Origin: Gammaproteobacteria bacterium
Lineage (GTDB): Bacteria > Pseudomonadota > Gammaproteobacteria > Steroidobacterales > Steroidobacteraceae
DNA: 14,635 nt
Direction of reading: 5' to 3'
NCBI GenBank assembly: GCA_005877965.1
Contig: VBNP01000108.1
Coordinates: 1 to 14,635 of the forward strand
The translations under genes and the position numbers were made by a program. The notes below the pieces were generated by a model. That model was not told the DNA's origin. It searched no databases and was given only the letters and a program-made list of their open reading frames with translations. Each line of letters opens with the position of its first letter. The first letter of the stretch is position 1. This document shows, one piece after another, positions 13,625-14,635 of this stretch.

Positions 13625-13630
13625 TATACT
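13625..13630 (+). promoter_or_regulatory. Possible -10 element before aroB
   Basis: TATACT (13625-13630) matches the -10 consensus in 5 of 6 bases. No acceptable -35 is found 16-18 bp upstream and no extended -10 is present. If used, transcription would start near 13637, about 25 nt before the aroB GTG. aroB may simply be co-transcribed with aroK. Confidence 0.25.
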
Positions 13631-13661
13631 GCGTGATGGCTTTTCGGCGCCGCCTGCGCAC

Positions 13662-14635
13662 GTGGACATCCTGAACGTCGAACTCGGAACCCGCAGCTAC
13701 CCGATCCTGATCGGCGCAGGGTTGATCGGCCGGCCGGACGTCCTGCGGCAGCGGCTGCCGGCGCACGACGTGCTCGTCGTCAGCAACACCACCGTCGCGC
13801 CGCTGTACCTGCCGGCGCTGGCCGCGACCCTGGGGCCGCGCCGTATCGTCGAAGTCATCCTGCCGGACGGCGAGGTGCACAAGACGCTCGCCACCGCCGC
13901 GCGCGTACTCGACGTGCTCATCGCCAACCGCTTCGGGCGCGACTGCGCCCTCATCGCCCTGGGGGGCGGGGTGGTCGGCGACCTCACCGGGTTTGCCGCG
14001 GCCTGCTACCAGCGCGGCGTGGCGTTCGCGCAGGTACCCACGACACTGCTGGCGCAGGTGGACTCGGCGGTCGGTGGCAAGACCGGTGTCAATCACCCCG
14101 GCGGCAAGAACCTGATCGGGGCCTTTCACCAGCCTGCGCTGGTGGTGACGGACACGCGTACGCTCGCGACGCTGCCGGCGCGCGAGTTGCGCGCGGGACT
14201 CGCCGAGGTGATCAAGTACGGACTCATCTGCGATGCGGCCCTGTTTGGCTGGCTCGAGGCGCACCTCGATGAGCTCCTCGGCGGCGCGCCCGCGGCGCTC
14301 GCGCACGTCATCCGCCGCTCCTGCGAGATCAAGGCGGCGATCGTCGGCCGCGACGAGCGCGAGGTGGGCGAGCGCGCGCTGCTGAATCTCGGGCATACCT
14401 TCGGCCACGCGCTCGAGTCCGCCACCGCTTATAAGGAGTGGCTGCACGGCGAGGCCGTCGGCGCGGGCCTGTCGATGGCGGCTGCCATGTCGCGCGAATG
14501 CGGGCTGATGACGGTCGATGAGGCCACCCGGGTGCGGCGGCTGGTGGAGCGGGCCGGCCTGCCCACGCGCATCGCCTCGGTAACGCCGGCCGCCGTGCTC
14601 GAGCACATGCGCATGGACAAGAAGGTGCTGGGCGG
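13662..14635 (+). CDS. aroB: 3-dehydroquinate synthase, N-terminal part (3' end outside window)
   Basis: The 324 residues present run off the right edge; the E. coli enzyme has about 362. It converts DAHP to 3-dehydroquinate in the shikimate pathway, using NAD+ and a divalent metal. The NAD-binding segment is ALGGGVVGDLTGF (99-111), followed by QVPTTLLAQVDSAVGGKTGVN and HPGGKNLIGAF. The metal ligands are Glu182 (LAEVIKYG), His245 (LGHTFGH) and His262 (HGEAVGAG), and MDKK near the edge is also a family motif. The start is GTG 13662, giving MDILNVELGTRSYPI, which fits the family N-terminus; no in-frame ATG lies upstream and no clear Shine-Dalgarno is seen. An out-of-frame ATG at 13636 opens a 12-codon frame ending at TGA 13672-13674, overlapping the aroB start. 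It is not called as a gene. Confidence 0.95.
   Translation, partial: MDILNVELGTRSYPILIGAGLIGRPDVLRQRLPAHDVLVVSNTTVAPLYLPALAATLGPRRIVEVILPDGEVHKTLATAARVLDVLIANRFGRDCALIALGGGVVGDLTGFAAACYQRGVAFAQVPTTLLAQVDSAVGGKTGVNHPGGKNLIGAFHQPALVVTDTRTLATLPARELRAGLAEVIKYGLICDAALFGWLEAHLDELLGGAPAALAHVIRRSCEIKAAIVGRDEREVGERALLNLGHTFGHALESATAYKEWLHGEAVGAGLSMAAAMSRECGLMTVDEATRVRRLVERAGLPTRIASVTPAAVLEHMRMDKKVLG

Noticed and set aside
13636..13674. 12-codon leader peptide frame overlapping the aroB start
   Set aside because: It has no Shine-Dalgarno, no run of aromatic codons (one Phe, one Trp) and no attenuator hairpin, so it is probably chance.
13620..14606. 328-codon open frame on the - strand
   Set aside because: It is antisense to aroB, which has the clear NAD and metal motifs on the + strand.

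Overview
The window is about 14.6 kb of GC-rich, gene-dense chromosome from a free-living Gammaproteobacterium. The clues are the order ponA (divergent) / pilMNOPQ / aroK / aroB, a hexameric-type citrate synthase, a zinc-type bL31 and a HemW-like protein. I cannot name genus or species. No mobile element, CRISPR array, tRNA or rRNA was seen.

Region 1 (1-4371, + strand) holds housekeeping genes: the 3' part of hemW, a 316-bp gap rich in palindromes that includes a DnaA-box-like inverted pair, rpmE (bL31) with a good sigma-70-type promoter, a lipoprotein-type M48 zinc protease with a degenerate LysM-like tail, and gltA. Region 2 (4414-7475, - strand) is a two-gene unit: ponA (bifunctional penicillin-binding protein 1A) followed 8 nt later by a small uncharacterised protein that may have a degenerate nucleotidyltransferase fold. 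Region 3 (7476-7934) is the most interesting stretch, a 459-bp divergent control region. Region 4 (7935-13009, + strand) is the type IV pilus operon pilM-pilN-pilO-pilP-pilQ, closed by a strong intrinsic terminator. Region 5 (13085-14635, + strand) is aroK and the 5' part of aroB, two steps of the shikimate pathway.

The main discovery candidate is in region 3. A GEMM-I (cyclic-di-GMP-I class) riboswitch aptamer lies on the + strand at about 7523-7607, roughly 330 nt upstream of pilM. The leader after it holds two mutually exclusive GC-rich hairpins, then a second promoter candidate with a palindrome in its spacer, then a dyad with 9-bp arms that abuts the pilM ribosome binding site. This suggests that the pilus alignment complex and secretin are controlled by a cyclic dinucleotide at the RNA level, with a second promoter that bypasses the riboswitch. 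The ponA promoter candidate is divergent and overlaps the riboswitch promoter around the palindrome CTATGCATAG.

The other notable points are an apparent 7-residue in-frame gap in AroK within the shikimate-binding region, a 35-residue non-conserved tail on HemW, and the terminator placed only 19 nt before the aroK start.
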